Notes: generated by a model from the letters alone, not told the origin. Shown: positions 1 to 8,423, counted from the stretch's first letter. The stretch is 33,928 nucleotides of DNA from Methylophaga muralis (GCF_001720165.1 NZ_MCRI01000029.1:1-33928), one strand, 5' to 3'. Numbers and translations are program-made.

Positions 1-27
1 AAGTGGAAATAGAAAAAAGTCTCCGCT

Positions 28-873
28 ATGCTTATCGCAGCAAGACATGTAGTGAAACAGGTCACTGATGAAATGAGCGGTTATGATTTTCCTATCATGT
101 CTTTTGACGGTTATTTTGTGGTAAAAAATTACGCAAGATTAGTGAGTGTTAGAGATAATTTTTTCCAGGATGAAAAGTCGCTAGAAACATTTAATGCATT
201 ACTTATTGCCATGTTGACTGGCTCGGTTGATAGTTGCCTGAACGTGATGGAAAAAGACATGTATTTTGGTTTGCCGGAGTTTTCTGGCAACTTCGATGAA
301 ATATTTGTCGATGCGGGTGCTTTTGTTGGCGATAGTGTTGAAAGGTTTATTTGGGAAAATTTAGGTACCTTCCGTCATCTTTATGCGTTTGAACCAGGCT
401 ATAAACAGTTTTTAGCAATGACAAAAAGAATGGAAAGGTTAACCCAGGAATGGGCCATTGATGAAAGCAAGGTTTCATTAGTAAAAGCCGGTCTCTCCTC
501 TGAACAAGGACGTATGAATTGTACTTTTGTAAATGATGATCCGCTTCGCCATGGGTTAGCCGAAGCTACAGCTGAGGCTACAGAAATTGATGAGCGTATT
601 AGCTCAGAAGTATGGACCTTAGATACTTATCTTGCAGGCAAACCCATTACATTTTTAAAAGCGGATGTTGAAGGCATGGAAATGCCTCTCCTTAAGGGCG
701 CTGAAGAAACGATCAAGAAATATAAACCCAAAATGGCATTGTGCGTCTATCACTATCCGAGCGATCTTTATGAGATTGCCGAGTATGTCAGGCAGCTAGT
801 TCCCGAGTATAAATTCCGTTTACGTCAGCATGCTCCTCTCTTTGGGGATTTTGTTTTGTACTGTCACGTATAG
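28..873 (+). CDS. FkbM-type SAM-dependent methyltransferase
   Basis: Probable S-adenosylmethionine-dependent O-methyltransferase of the FkbM family, which in flagellar loci usually methylates glycan sugars. The SAM-binding start is visible as FVDAGAFVGDSVERF near residues 92-106, followed by YAFEPG near 118 and, later, the family-typical FLKADVEGMEMPLLKGAE near 210-227. The 281-residue length suits a single-domain member. The start is uncertain. An in-frame TAG lies at 10-12, the ATG at 28 has no clear ribosome binding site, and another frame (GTG at 3 to a stop at 66-68) also looks coding. The true N-terminus may therefore differ or lie before the window. The next gene follows after 34 bases, so co-transcription is likely. 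Its substrate cannot be told from sequence; the link to flagellin glycan rests on position. Confidence 0.75.
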   Translation: MLIAARHVVKQVTDEMSGYDFPIMSFDGYFVVKNYARLVSVRDNFFQDEKSLETFNALLIAMLTGSVDSCLNVMEKDMYFGLPEFSGNFDEIFVDAGAFVGDSVERFIWENLGTFRHLYAFEPGYKQFLAMTKRMERLTQEWAIDESKVSLVKAGLSSEQGRMNCTFVNDDPLRHGLAEATAEATEIDERISSEVWTLDTYLAGKPITFLKADVEGMEMPLLKGAEETIKKYKPKMALCVYHYPSDLYEIAEYVRQLVPEYKFRLRQHAPLFGDFVLYCHV

Positions 874-907
874 ACCGATAGCGATCGTAATTAAAGGTTA
901 AAAAAGT

Positions 908-1702
908 ATGGAAAAGACACCCTTAGAACAATTCAAACAAGATATCACTGATCGTGTCAGTCAATATCCTCAAAACCAGCCATTACAGTCTGCTTCTCAA
1001 GAATTCTTTAATCAGATTGGTATTGGAAAGGCAGATTACGTTTATAACTTTACCTGGCTAGGTGTGCCGATAATCCAGATACCACAGGATTTGTATGCTT
1101 TGCAGGAAATGATATGGAAAGCCAAGCCCGATTTGATTATTGAGGCTGGTATCGCTTGGGGCGGAACCTTAATTCACAGTGCATCAATGCTCGCGATTTT
1201 GGAAGCGTGTGATGAAATTGATAAAGGGCATGTGCTGGGAATAGATGTTGAAATCAGGCCACACAATAAAGCCGCTTTGGCCAATCATCCATTAAGTAAA
1301 AAAATTACCATGCTGGAAGGCTCCAGTATTGATGACAGCATTATTTCACAAGTAAAAGAATTTGCTAAAGGTTACAAAAGAATCATGGTTTGTCTGGATA
1401 GTAATCACACACATGAGCACGTCTTAGCAGAGCTTGAAGCTTACGCACCCTTGGTGAGTCAAGGCAGCTATTGCATGGTTGGCGATACAGTAATTGAAGA
1501 TGCCCCTGACGATATGACCTCTAAACGTCCTTGGGGTAAGGGAAACAATCCTAAAACTGCTGTTTGGGCATATTTGGCAAAACTCGAAAACGAATCTGTG
1601 AATGCAGCTGACGGCTCCAGACTGCTTTTTGAAATGGACAAAGAATTGGAAAATAAGCTGGTATTGACCGGATCACCCGATGGCTATTTGTTGAGAAAGT
1701 AA
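908..1702 (+). CDS. CmcI-like (cephalosporin hydroxylase family) methyltransferase
   Basis: Resembles the CmcI / rhamnosyl O-methyltransferase family, a Rossmann-fold SAM- and metal-dependent group often found in polysaccharide and flagellin-glycan clusters. Visible signatures are PDLIIEAGIAWGGTLIH (SAM motif I, near residues 74-90), VLGIDVEIRPHN near 114, and a histidine/acid-rich stretch CLDSNHTHEHVLAELEAYAP near 162-181 that suits metal binding. The ending (RPWGKGNNPKTAVWAYL) is also typical of the family. The 264-residue length is about right. The name 'hydroxylase' is historical; most members are probably methyltransferases. With the FkbM gene upstream and the large glycosyltransferase 39 bases downstream it forms a likely three-gene glycan operon. 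Its exact substrate is unknown. Confidence 0.75.
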   Translation: MEKTPLEQFKQDITDRVSQYPQNQPLQSASQEFFNQIGIGKADYVYNFTWLGVPIIQIPQDLYALQEMIWKAKPDLIIEAGIAWGGTLIHSASMLAILEACDEIDKGHVLGIDVEIRPHNKAALANHPLSKKITMLEGSSIDDSIISQVKEFAKGYKRIMVCLDSNHTHEHVLAELEAYAPLVSQGSYCMVGDTVIEDAPDDMTSKRPWGKGNNPKTAVWAYLAKLENESVNAADGSRLLFEMDKELENKLVLTGSPDGYLLRK

Positions 1703-1741
1703 ATTTTTTTAGCCCAATATCAGACCAGCTCAGGAAAAACA

Positions 1742-4700
1742 ATGACAACAATAAAGCAGGACGGAATCTTAACCATCGGCATCACCAGTTATAACTACGG
1801 TCATTTTATCGGTGAGGCGCTTGAGTCGGTTATCAATCAAACTTCTCCTCATTGGAAGTTAATGATCTACGATAATGGTTCAACCGACAATACGTTTGAG
1901 GTAATCGAACCTTATCTTGAAGATCCTCGAGTGTCATTGTTTGTCCACGAGAAAAATATTGGTGGCACAGCAAATAGCATTTATGCGATTCGGCAAGCTG
2001 ATAGCCAATATTTTTCATTTCTACAGGCCGATGATTTTATTGAACATACCTTTGTTGAGGATGCGCTTGATCAATTTAAGCATCATCCTGAGAGTCCTTT
2101 TGTTTTTTTCAACTGGCAGCAATACATAGAGCAAACGAAAACGCGATACGATCACAATCGTTTTCCGTTTTCCCCGGATCGTTCCGGCCCTCTTTTTATT
2201 GGTCCTTTTCTGACCATATTCAACTTTGTTCCCTTGCATATGGCGGCATTTAGAACTGAATGCTTGCAATATGGATATGAGGCTTTAGTGGCGTCACCAT
2301 TAAAGCAAGTAGGTGAGCAATTTGTCTTGAAGATACTAGAAGATAAATACGGTATTGGCTGTTATACCGGAACAATGGGGGGAGTATGGCGCCGTCATGA
2401 CGCTCAAATGACGGCATTGCACGTGCAAAACAATGTCGCTTTTTTGGAAGAGCCTGCTGAACGTCACTGGTATATCAAAAAAACACCGAACCCGAATCAT
2501 ATTAAAGTGTTTATGGCACTTGCAACCTCCATGTTCAAACTTTCTCCAGGAAGTTTATTGACCACAGCGGATTGGCTGACCCATACAGAAGGTCAACGTT
2601 ATGCTGAGAGTTTTGGTGTACCCATTGAAGAAAAAAGAGACAACATAAAACGAGTGGTGCTCGTTGTTGTTCTCAAAGTCGCCACATATGCTCAGTTGAC
2701 TCTTTATCAGGAAGACGATTTGATCAACTGGATAAAGTCGTTAGGCTATGAGTTCACTGAAGACGCGTTGAAAGAGTTATTGTTTGACATTATATCCATG
2801 GAAGGTGAGGTACTGCTCAACCCTACTGAAGTTGAGCAAATTTGTCAGTTTTGTTTTAAAAATATTAAGCCACAGCATATCAATCCTCAAGCGGAAAAAA
2901 TCCGTGACCTGATATACAGTCAACTTTTTTCAGTACAGAATCAAACGGGACTACCATTACTTTCTATTGCACGGTCAATGTTAGACAAGAAGAGAAATAT
3001 TCTCTCTTCTGCTGAAGATAGAGAACTGTTTTTAATCACTGTTTGTAAAGCTGCCTTCGATGCAATAGTTCAGCGTTATAAACATCCAATCAGTCCTGAT
3101 GATGCAGTTGAGCTCCATGATTTGATGAAAGCCCTGCTTGATCACAAACGAATTATTGAGCAAAAACCACTTGCACTTCAACTGCGATCAGAAATTTATG
3201 AGTGGCAGCTAAATATTGATTATCAACGTTGGATAAAAAATCACGCCTTATTAGAAATTGATGCTCAGCTTCATGCAGAAAGAATGATGAGTTGGTCAGT
3301 TCAGCCAATATTCCATTTGTATATGTTTATGTTTGAAGGTGAGGAAAGTCTTTTAGCAAATACCATTGATTCGCTAGCAAGACAGTTCTATCACAATTGG
3401 AAATTAACGGTTATTGCTGATGGACCGGCACCAGATGTCATGTTTGATGAGTTGGATGTATTGGAGTGGATGAGCTTACCTGCCGAGCAAGACCCATACA
3501 TTTTTCTGAATCATTTGATAATGATGCAGCCTGATGGTTGGGCTATGTTTGTTCCTGCTGGTGTGCAGTTTGAAGCTCATACATTTTTGAGTATGGGAGA
3601 CTATATTGATCAATATCCACAGCAAAAATTATTTTACAGCGATGATGATTTAATTTCCGCTAATGGAACAAGACACTCTCCACGGTTTAAGCCAGACTTT
3701 AATCTCGATATGTTAAGAAGCACAGATTATGCAGGTTTAGCGCTGTGTGAAACTAACCTTTTCAGAAGTTTAGGCGGATTTGACATGCTTCCTGCGCATG
3801 AAAATTATGGCCTGATATTTAAAGCTTTTGAATTGTTGGGTTCATCTGCAATAGGTCATATTAGTGATGTATTGATTCACCTTCCTGAAACAATTCAAAG
3901 ACAAATGAATCAACCCACAATGCAGATGGCTGTAGAGCAACATTTACAGCGTTTGGGTATAAATGCTTACCTCGAACCGGGGCTGGCGCAAAACAGCGTT
4001 AGAGTGGAGTACAAATGGCCTCTATCTCCTCTAGTAACTATCATTATTCCAACAAAAGATAAGATTGAGTATCTGCGTCCATGCGTTGATTCTCTTTTTC
4101 TGAAAACGAACTATCTAAACTTTGAGCTGATTATTGTCGATAATCAAAGTGAAGATCCAGATATTTTGGAATACATTAACGCACTGCAAGCTCTCCACGG
4201 TGAGCGGGTTAGACGGTTGGAATATCCCTACCCATTTAACTATGCGGCCATTAGCAACTTAGCTGCAAAAGAGGCAAAGGGCGATTATTTACTATTCTTA
4301 AATAATGATACGGAAGTTTTGCATGCCGAATGGTTAGATAGAATGGTCAGGCACGCACAACGGCCGGAGGTTGGCATTGTCGGAGCACGCTTAGTCTATC
4401 CCGAGTCGGGATTAGTGCAGCATGCAGGTGTTGTCTTGGGCATGGATAGTGTTGCGGATCATCTTTTCTTGGGTGTACGGGATATTCACGAATCAGGTTA
4501 TATGGATCGTGCACATTTAGACCAAAACTTTTCTGCAGTAACAGCAGCATGTTTGATGATTCGAAAATCTATTTATGATGATGTCGGCGGGATGGACGAG
4601 AAAAATCTGGCCATTTCCTATAATGATATTGATTTATGTTTAGAGGTTCGGGAAAAAGGATATTTGGTGACCTGGACTCCATATACCGTCCTAGTGCATC

Positions 4701-5917
4701 ACGGAAGCATCAGCCAAATCAGTGAGTTTTCTTCAAGAGCCGACGAAAATTCCCGAAGATTTATGGGTGAAAAGGCATTTATGCTGAAAAAGTGGCTTCC
4801 TCAGATAGCAAATGATCCTGCCTATAACCGTAATTTGACTCTGACATCCAGAGAAATCCAAGTTGAAGCCCTAATGCCGACCAACTGGGATACCAATTTT
4901 CATGACAGAAATAGGGTGCTTGGTTTGCCATTAGCTGGTGGAAGTGGAGATTACCGAGTGATTCAACCGTTTAGTGCTCTTAGTCATGCAGCATTGGCAC
5001 AATGTGAATATTATCGATTTAACCATAATTTTACCAAACCAATTATGATCTCGGAATATGCTCGCATTGCACCAGAGACAGTGCTGTTTCATGCAGCGTT
5101 AAATGATCTCCAATTAAAGCAATTAGATCAGCTTAAAGAGTTTTTACCCGATGTCTTCCGGATTTATAGTATTGATGATCTACTTACCAATGTGCCGGAG
5201 CAGAGTTCGGCCTACAAAGAAATAAAGCGTCATTTTGCTGACGCCAAATCTAGAATGCGTCGAGCATTACAATCTTCTGATCGTTTAATTGTCTCCACAC
5301 AACCGCTAGCAGACCTTTGCGTTGGAATGATTGATGATATAAAGGTCATTCCCAATCGGTTACCAAAAGAACCATGGCTATCACTTAGATCACTATCTAA
5401 CCAAAGCATCAAGCCACGTGTGGGTTGGGCTGGCGCGCAGCAGCATCAAGGTGATCTTGCGATTATGTTTGAGGTGGTAAAGGCCACTGCAGATGAAGTG
5501 GACTGGATATTTATGGGTATGTGTCCAGAAAATATTAAGCCTTATGTCCATGAGTATCATCATTTTGTACCAATTGCCGATTACCCTGCAAAGCTTGCTA
5601 GCTTGAATCTGGATCTGGCGGTGGCGCCACTGGAAATACATCCATTTAATGAATCGAAAAGTAATCTTCGCTTGCTGGAGTATGGAGTTTTAGGTTGGCC
5701 AGTCATCTGTACCGATATTTATCCGTATCGAACCAATAATCCGCCCGTTATTTATGTGCAAAATCAAGTAGATGAATGGGTGGCGGCAATCCGGCAAATA
5801 TTGGCCGATAAAGCGGCATTAACCGATGCCGGTTCAGCGTTAAAGGCTTGGGTTCTCCAGCATTACATGCTTGAAGATCACTTGGATGAATGGCTTGAGG
5901 CTTTGACAAGAAATTAA
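1742..5917 (+). CDS. Large multidomain glycosyltransferase (three GT2-like modules plus C-terminal GT-B-like module)
   Basis: A 1391-residue cytoplasmic protein that probably builds the flagellin glycan. Module 1 (about residues 8-120) is GT2: TIGITSYNYGHFIGEALESV, then an ADD acidic motif at 96-98. Residues about 240-500 are helical linker without a recognised fold. Module 2 (about 505-700) is a weaker GT-A-like stretch with YSDDD. Module 3 (about 763-1040) is a clear GT2 domain: PLVTIIIPTKDKIEYLRPC, ELIIVDNQSEDP and the acidic motif LNNDTEV near 853-859. The C-terminus (about 1223-1391) resembles a GT-B/GT1 C-terminal half: RVGWAGAQQHQGD, then SNLRLLEYGVLGWPVICTD. Modules 1 and 3 look catalytically competent; the second may be structural. 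No membrane segments are evident. Placement directly upstream of the flagellins supports flagellin modification, though surface-polysaccharide synthesis is possible. Confidence 0.8.
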   Translation: MTTIKQDGILTIGITSYNYGHFIGEALESVINQTSPHWKLMIYDNGSTDNTFEVIEPYLEDPRVSLFVHEKNIGGTANSIYAIRQADSQYFSFLQADDFIEHTFVEDALDQFKHHPESPFVFFNWQQYIEQTKTRYDHNRFPFSPDRSGPLFIGPFLTIFNFVPLHMAAFRTECLQYGYEALVASPLKQVGEQFVLKILEDKYGIGCYTGTMGGVWRRHDAQMTALHVQNNVAFLEEPAERHWYIKKTPNPNHIKVFMALATSMFKLSPGSLLTTADWLTHTEGQRYAESFGVPIEEKRDNIKRVVLVVVLKVATYAQLTLYQEDDLINWIKSLGYEFTEDALKELLFDIISMEGEVLLNPTEVEQICQFCFKNIKPQHINPQAEKIRDLIYSQLFSVQNQTGLPLLSIARSMLDKKRNILSSAEDRELFLITVCKAAFDAIVQRYKHPISPDDAVELHDLMKALLDHKRIIEQKPLALQLRSEIYEWQLNIDYQRWIKNHALLEIDAQLHAERMMSWSVQPIFHLYMFMFEGEESLLANTIDSLARQFYHNWKLTVIADGPAPDVMFDELDVLEWMSLPAEQDPYIFLNHLIMMQPDGWAMFVPAGVQFEAHTFLSMGDYIDQYPQQKLFYSDDDLISANGTRHSPRFKPDFNLDMLRSTDYAGLALCETNLFRSLGGFDMLPAHENYGLIFKAFELLGSSAIGHISDVLIHLPETIQRQMNQPTMQMAVEQHLQRLGINAYLEPGLAQNSVRVEYKWPLSPLVTIIIPTKDKIEYLRPCVDSLFLKTNYLNFELIIVDNQSEDPDILEYINALQALHGERVRRLEYPYPFNYAAISNLAAKEAKGDYLLFLNNDTEVLHAEWLDRMVRHAQRPEVGIVGARLVYPESGLVQHAGVVLGMDSVADHLFLGVRDIHESGYMDRAHLDQNFSAVTAACLMIRKSIYDDVGGMDEKNLAISYNDIDLCLEVREKGYLVTWTPYTVLVHHGSISQISEFSSRADENSRRFMGEKAFMLKKWLPQIANDPAYNRNLTLTSREIQVEALMPTNWDTNFHDRNRVLGLPLAGGSGDYRVIQPFSALSHAALAQCEYYRFNHNFTKPIMISEYARIAPETVLFHAALNDLQLKQLDQLKEFLPDVFRIYSIDDLLTNVPEQSSAYKEIKRHFADAKSRMRRALQSSDRLIVSTQPLADLCVGMIDDIKVIPNRLPKEPWLSLRSLSNQSIKPRVGWAGAQQHQGDLAIMFEVVKATADEVDWIFMGMCPENIKPYVHEYHHFVPIADYPAKLASLNLDLAVAPLEIHPFNESKSNLRLLEYGVLGWPVICTDIYPYRTNNPPVIYVQNQVDEWVAAIRQILADKAALTDAGSALKAWVLQHYMLEDHLDEWLEALTRN

Positions 5918-5929
5918 TAACATTTCTAT

Positions 5930-5955
5930 GGGGCCTGTTTGGCCCTTTATTTTTC
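5930..5955 (+). terminator. Rho-independent terminator after the glycosyltransferase
   Basis: GGGCC at 5931-5935 pairs with GGCCC at 5941-5945 around a TGTTT loop, followed by a T-rich run. It starts about 13 bases after the stop codon and separates the glycan operon from the flagellin promoter. Confidence 0.75.
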
Positions 5956-5992
5956 GAGGTTTACGCTTACCACATTGAAAAAATAAAGATTA

Positions 5993-6011
5993 TTGGCACG
6001 AACACTGCTTA
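5993..6011 (+). promoter_or_regulatory. Sigma-54 promoter of flagellin 1
   Basis: TGGCACG starts at 5994, with GG at 5995-5996 and GC at 6007-6008, exactly ten bases apart as sigma-54 requires. The -24 element matches consensus fully; the -12 element is CTGCTT. The predicted transcript start is near 6019-6020, about 60 bases before the flagellin ATG. Confidence 0.8.
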
Positions 6012-6022
6012 GTTGAATTCAT

Positions 6023-6045
6023 ACCTGTTCGGAACGCCGGCAGGT
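6023..6045 (+). other. Small inverted repeat at the 5' end of the flagellin 1 leader
   Basis: ACCTG at 6023-6027 pairs with CAGGT at 6041-6045. It lies within a few bases of the predicted sigma-54 transcript start, so it would cap the mRNA with a short hairpin, perhaps affecting stability. The stem is only five base pairs, so this is tentative. Confidence 0.3.
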
Positions 6046-6078
6046 TCTGAATAGAATCGCTCAATTAGGGAGAGTGTT

Positions 6079-6916
6079 ATGGCACTAATCGTCAATAGTA
6101 ATCTGGCATCTTTGAATGCTCAGCGTAATCTGAGTAACTCACAGAATGATCTGAATACGTCTTTACAACGGTTATCATCCGGCTTGCGCGTCAATAGCGC
6201 TAAATGATGATGCTGCCGGTTTGTTTGTGGCCCAACAACTTACTCGGGATATTCGAGGAACCAATCAGGCTGTTCGAAATGCAGCTGATGGGATCTCACT
6301 TGGGCAAACGGCTGAGGGTGCGTTAGGCCAGGTAGCCAATAACCTGCAGCGAATTCGTGAAATTGCTATACAGGCAGCAAACGCAACTGTTGGCGATCGC
6401 AGTGGTTTACAAAAAGAAGTTGATCAGCTGACCCAGGAAATCTCGCGTATTGTTCAAACTACAGAGTTCAGTGGTACTAAGTTGCTAAGTGGTTCGACTT
6501 CGCTAGTTTTCCAAGTGGGGGCAAGCGGTTCGTCAAATAATCAGGTAGTATTGGATACCGTCAATATTACAGGTATTGGCGGCTATGCTCTGGATTTAAC
6601 GGCAACAGGCACCATTAATGTCAGTGATCCTTCAAACGCTTCTGCTGCGCTATCAGGATTGTCGACGGACATCGATACGATTAACCAAACGAGAGCAACA
6701 TACGGTGCTTTGCAGAATCGATTTGAAGCCGTTATATCGAATTTGCAAAATTATGCAGAGAATTTGACAGCGGCACGCAGCCGGATTGAAGATGCAGACT
6801 TTGCCGCTGAAACGGCAAGATTAACTCGTGCGCAGATCTTGCAACAGGCCGGAACATCAATATTGGCTCAGGCAAACAGTTTGCCACAGAGTGCTTTAAC
6901 GCTATTGCAGGGCTAG
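6079..6916 (+). pseudogene. fliC: Flagellin 1, frameshifted (single-base insertion near 6205)
   Basis: The reading frame opens at ATG 6079 behind an AGGGAG ribosome binding site and gives a flagellin N-terminus ([17 protein letters not shown]...). It stops at TGA 6205-6207 after 42 residues. The flagellin sequence resumes one base later ([15 protein letters not shown]) and runs without a stop to 6916, ending SALTLLQG. Compared with the intact paralogue at 7103, which has AAA-GAT-GAT here, this copy has one extra T. Without it the product would be 278 residues with normal N- and C-terminal D0/D1 domains and a very short variable centre. The open 236-codon remainder says the lesion is recent or a sequence error. 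The ATG triplets at 6204-6212 are in a third frame, so reinitiation there would not yield flagellin. Confidence 0.85.
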
Positions 6917-6984
6917 TAATGCCAATTTCAAATTATTTGGAAAGACGAATAATTGCCGCTTTCTGATTTATTTGAAAAAAAGAT

Positions 6985-7011
6985 TAAAGAAAAATAATCG
7001 CAGGTCGCTAA
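6985..7011 (+). promoter_or_regulatory. Sigma-28 (FliA) promoter of flagellin 2
   Basis: TAAAGAAA at 6985-6992, an 11-base spacer, then GTCGCTAA at 7004-7011. The FliA consensus is TAAAGTTT-N11-GCCGATAA, so spacing is exact and six of eight -10 bases match. Transcription should start near 7018. No GG-N10-GC sigma-54 site was seen in this gap. Confidence 0.7.
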
Positions 7012-7080
7012 ACATTTCGGAGGCGGTAAATACTGGGTTTTCCACAGTCTGTCCGCCATGTTTAGTGGGGCAAAATGCCC
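7006..7080 (+). other. Inverted repeat and hairpin in the flagellin 2 promoter/leader
   Basis: CTAAACAT at 7008-7015 and ATGTTTAG at 7058-7065 are perfect inverted repeats, with an inner GGCGG (7022-7026) / CCGCC (7053-7057) pair. The left arm overlaps the FliA -10 element, so as DNA it could be an operator. A second hairpin, GGGCA (7068-7072) / TGCCC (7076-7080), lies just before the ribosome binding site and would be in the mRNA leader. Confidence 0.45.
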
Positions 7081-7102
7081 TTAAAAGCCTAGGAGAATTC
7101 TC

Positions 7103-7936
7103 ATGGCGGTTATTGTTAACTCGAATCTGGCATCTTTAAATGCACAGCGTAATCTTGAATCATCACAAAGCAGTCTGAATCAATCACTGCAACGTTTATC
7201 ATCTGGTCTGCGTATTAATAGCGCAAAAGATGATGCGGCAGGTCTATTCATCGCTGAACAGCTGACTCGTGATATCCGTGGTACAAATCAAGCCGTTCGT
7301 AATGCATCGGATGGTATCTCTCTCGGACAAACCGCTGAGGGTGCATTAGGCGAAATTGGTAACAACTTACAACGTATCCGTGAACTAGCGGTACAATCAG
7401 CTAACGCCACGACTGGTAACCGTACTGGTATTCAGGCTGAGGTTAACCAGTTAACTCAAGAAATTTCACGTATCATTCAGACAACTGAGTTTGCTGGTAA
7501 TGGTCTGTTGAGTGCGGCAACTTCATTGACATTTCAGGTCGGTGCGAGTGGTGCGGCAACAAATCAATTATCTGTGTCAACTGTAAGCATGACTGCTATT
7601 GCTGGCTACTCTGCTGATTTGGCGGCTACAGGCACAATTGACGTAAGTACTGCAGGTGCTGCTTCTGGTGCGTTGTCTGCTTTGAGTACAGCGTTAGATA
7701 CGGTTAACCAATCACGTGCGACATATGGTGCTCTACAAAATCGTTTTGAAGCGGTTATCTCAAATCTGCAAAACTATGCAGAAAACTTGACTGCTGCACG
7801 AAGCCGTATCCAAGATGCTGACTTTGCTGCTGAAACAGCTAACCTGACTCGTTCGCAAATTTTGCAACAGGCTGGTGTTTCAATCCTGGCGCAGGCTAAT
7901 ACCTTGCCTCAGACAGCACTTTCATTACTCGGATAA
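7103..7936 (+). CDS. fliC: Flagellin 2 (intact filament subunit)
   Basis: Structural subunit of the flagellar filament, exported by the flagellar type III apparatus and polymerised under the FliD cap. The N-terminal D0/D1 region ([20 protein letters not shown]... RLSSGLRINSAKDDAAGL) and the C-terminal region ([17 protein letters not shown]... QILQQAGVSILAQAN) are classic. The central variable region, about residues 140-200, is short and rich in Ala, Thr and Ser, which are possible O-glycosylation sites for the upstream glycosyltransferase. At 277 residues it is a small flagellin. An AGGAGA ribosome binding site precedes the ATG. It is closely related to the broken copy upstream, so a tandem duplication is likely, but it has its own FliA-type promoter. 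If the upstream frameshift is real, this is the only working flagellin in the window. Confidence 0.95.
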   Translation: MAVIVNSNLASLNAQRNLESSQSSLNQSLQRLSSGLRINSAKDDAAGLFIAEQLTRDIRGTNQAVRNASDGISLGQTAEGALGEIGNNLQRIRELAVQSANATTGNRTGIQAEVNQLTQEISRIIQTTEFAGNGLLSAATSLTFQVGASGAATNQLSVSTVSMTAIAGYSADLAATGTIDVSTAGAASGALSALSTALDTVNQSRATYGALQNRFEAVISNLQNYAENLTAARSRIQDADFAAETANLTRSQILQQAGVSILAQANTLPQTALSLLG

Positions 7937-7940
7937 GTTA

Positions 7941-7972
7941 CCGGGAGGCCTTCCCGGCAGATAGCCGGGAAG
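7941..7972 (+). other. Two mutually exclusive hairpins between flagellin 2 and flaG
   Basis: TTCCCGGC (7951-7958) and GCCGGGAA (7964-7971) form a perfect eight-base stem with loop AGATA. CCGGGA (7941-7946) can instead pair with TCCCGG (7952-7957). No T run follows, so it looks more like a 3' mRNA stabiliser or partial processing site than an intrinsic terminator. Confidence 0.5.
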
Positions 7973-8003
7973 CGCTTACCCGATATTCTTGGAGGATGAA
8001 GGA

Positions 8004-8405
8004 ATGACCACAAACGATTTCACAATTAAAACTGATTCGGTGTCATTATCAACTTCTAGCAGTATTCAGCAGGGCAGTAATGTTCCTGCTGAAGTTGTTT
8101 CAGGGGTTGCCACTGCACAACGAATCAATGACATTGCTCAACCCAACGCGCTTGCCAAGCAATTGGAAGCAACCGATGAGCAATTAGCGGCTATTCAAGA
8201 TCGCGTTGTTGAGCTTAATAGCTACATGCAAAATATGAATCGTTCATTACAATTTTCAGTTGATGACCAAAGCGGTGAGACTGTTATTAAAGTAATTGAT
8301 TCTGAAACCGATAAACTTATCAGACAGATTCCCGCGGAAGAATTATTAGTAGTTCGCAGCTCTTTAGAAGAGTATCGCGGAATGTTACTGGAAATGAGAG
8401 TTTGA
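8004..8405 (+). CDS. flaG: FlaG family flagellar protein
   Basis: A 133-residue FlaG-family protein, a small factor that affects filament length in polar flagellates. The N-terminal half is Ser/Thr-rich and probably disordered. The conserved part is C-terminal: NRSLQFSVDDQSGETVIKVID near residues 75-95, then KLIRQIPAEELL and a short helix. I chose ATG 8004 because GGAGG at 7991-7995 sits eight bases upstream; an in-frame TTG at 7989 would overlap that site. It lies between the flagellin and fliD, its usual place. No promoter of its own was seen, so it is probably read from the flagellin 2 promoter through the hairpins at 7941-7972. Confidence 0.85.
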   Translation: MTTNDFTIKTDSVSLSTSSSIQQGSNVPAEVVSGVATAQRINDIAQPNALAKQLEATDEQLAAIQDRVVELNSYMQNMNRSLQFSVDDQSGETVIKVIDSETDKLIRQIPAEELLVVRSSLEEYRGMLLEMRV

Positions 8406-8423
8406 TTGGCGTGTAATTTGCTT
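8406..8423 (+). promoter_or_regulatory. Sigma-54 promoter of fliD
   Basis: TTGGCGTGTAATTTGCTT carries GG at 8408-8409 and GC at 8420-8421 with exactly ten bases between. It begins immediately after the flaG stop codon. A start near 8433 would leave a leader of roughly 20 bases before fliD ATG 8453. Confidence 0.75.

Noticed and set aside
6204..6212. Reinitiation at the ATG triplets after the TGA
   Set aside because: These ATGs are in a third frame that does not encode flagellin.
6195..6220. Programmed +1 frameshift in flagellin 1, in the manner of prfB
   Set aside because: The slip codon AAA followed by TGA would give a poor re-pairing (AAT), and no internal Shine-Dalgarno-like stimulator lies just upstream. 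A simple insertion explains the data better.
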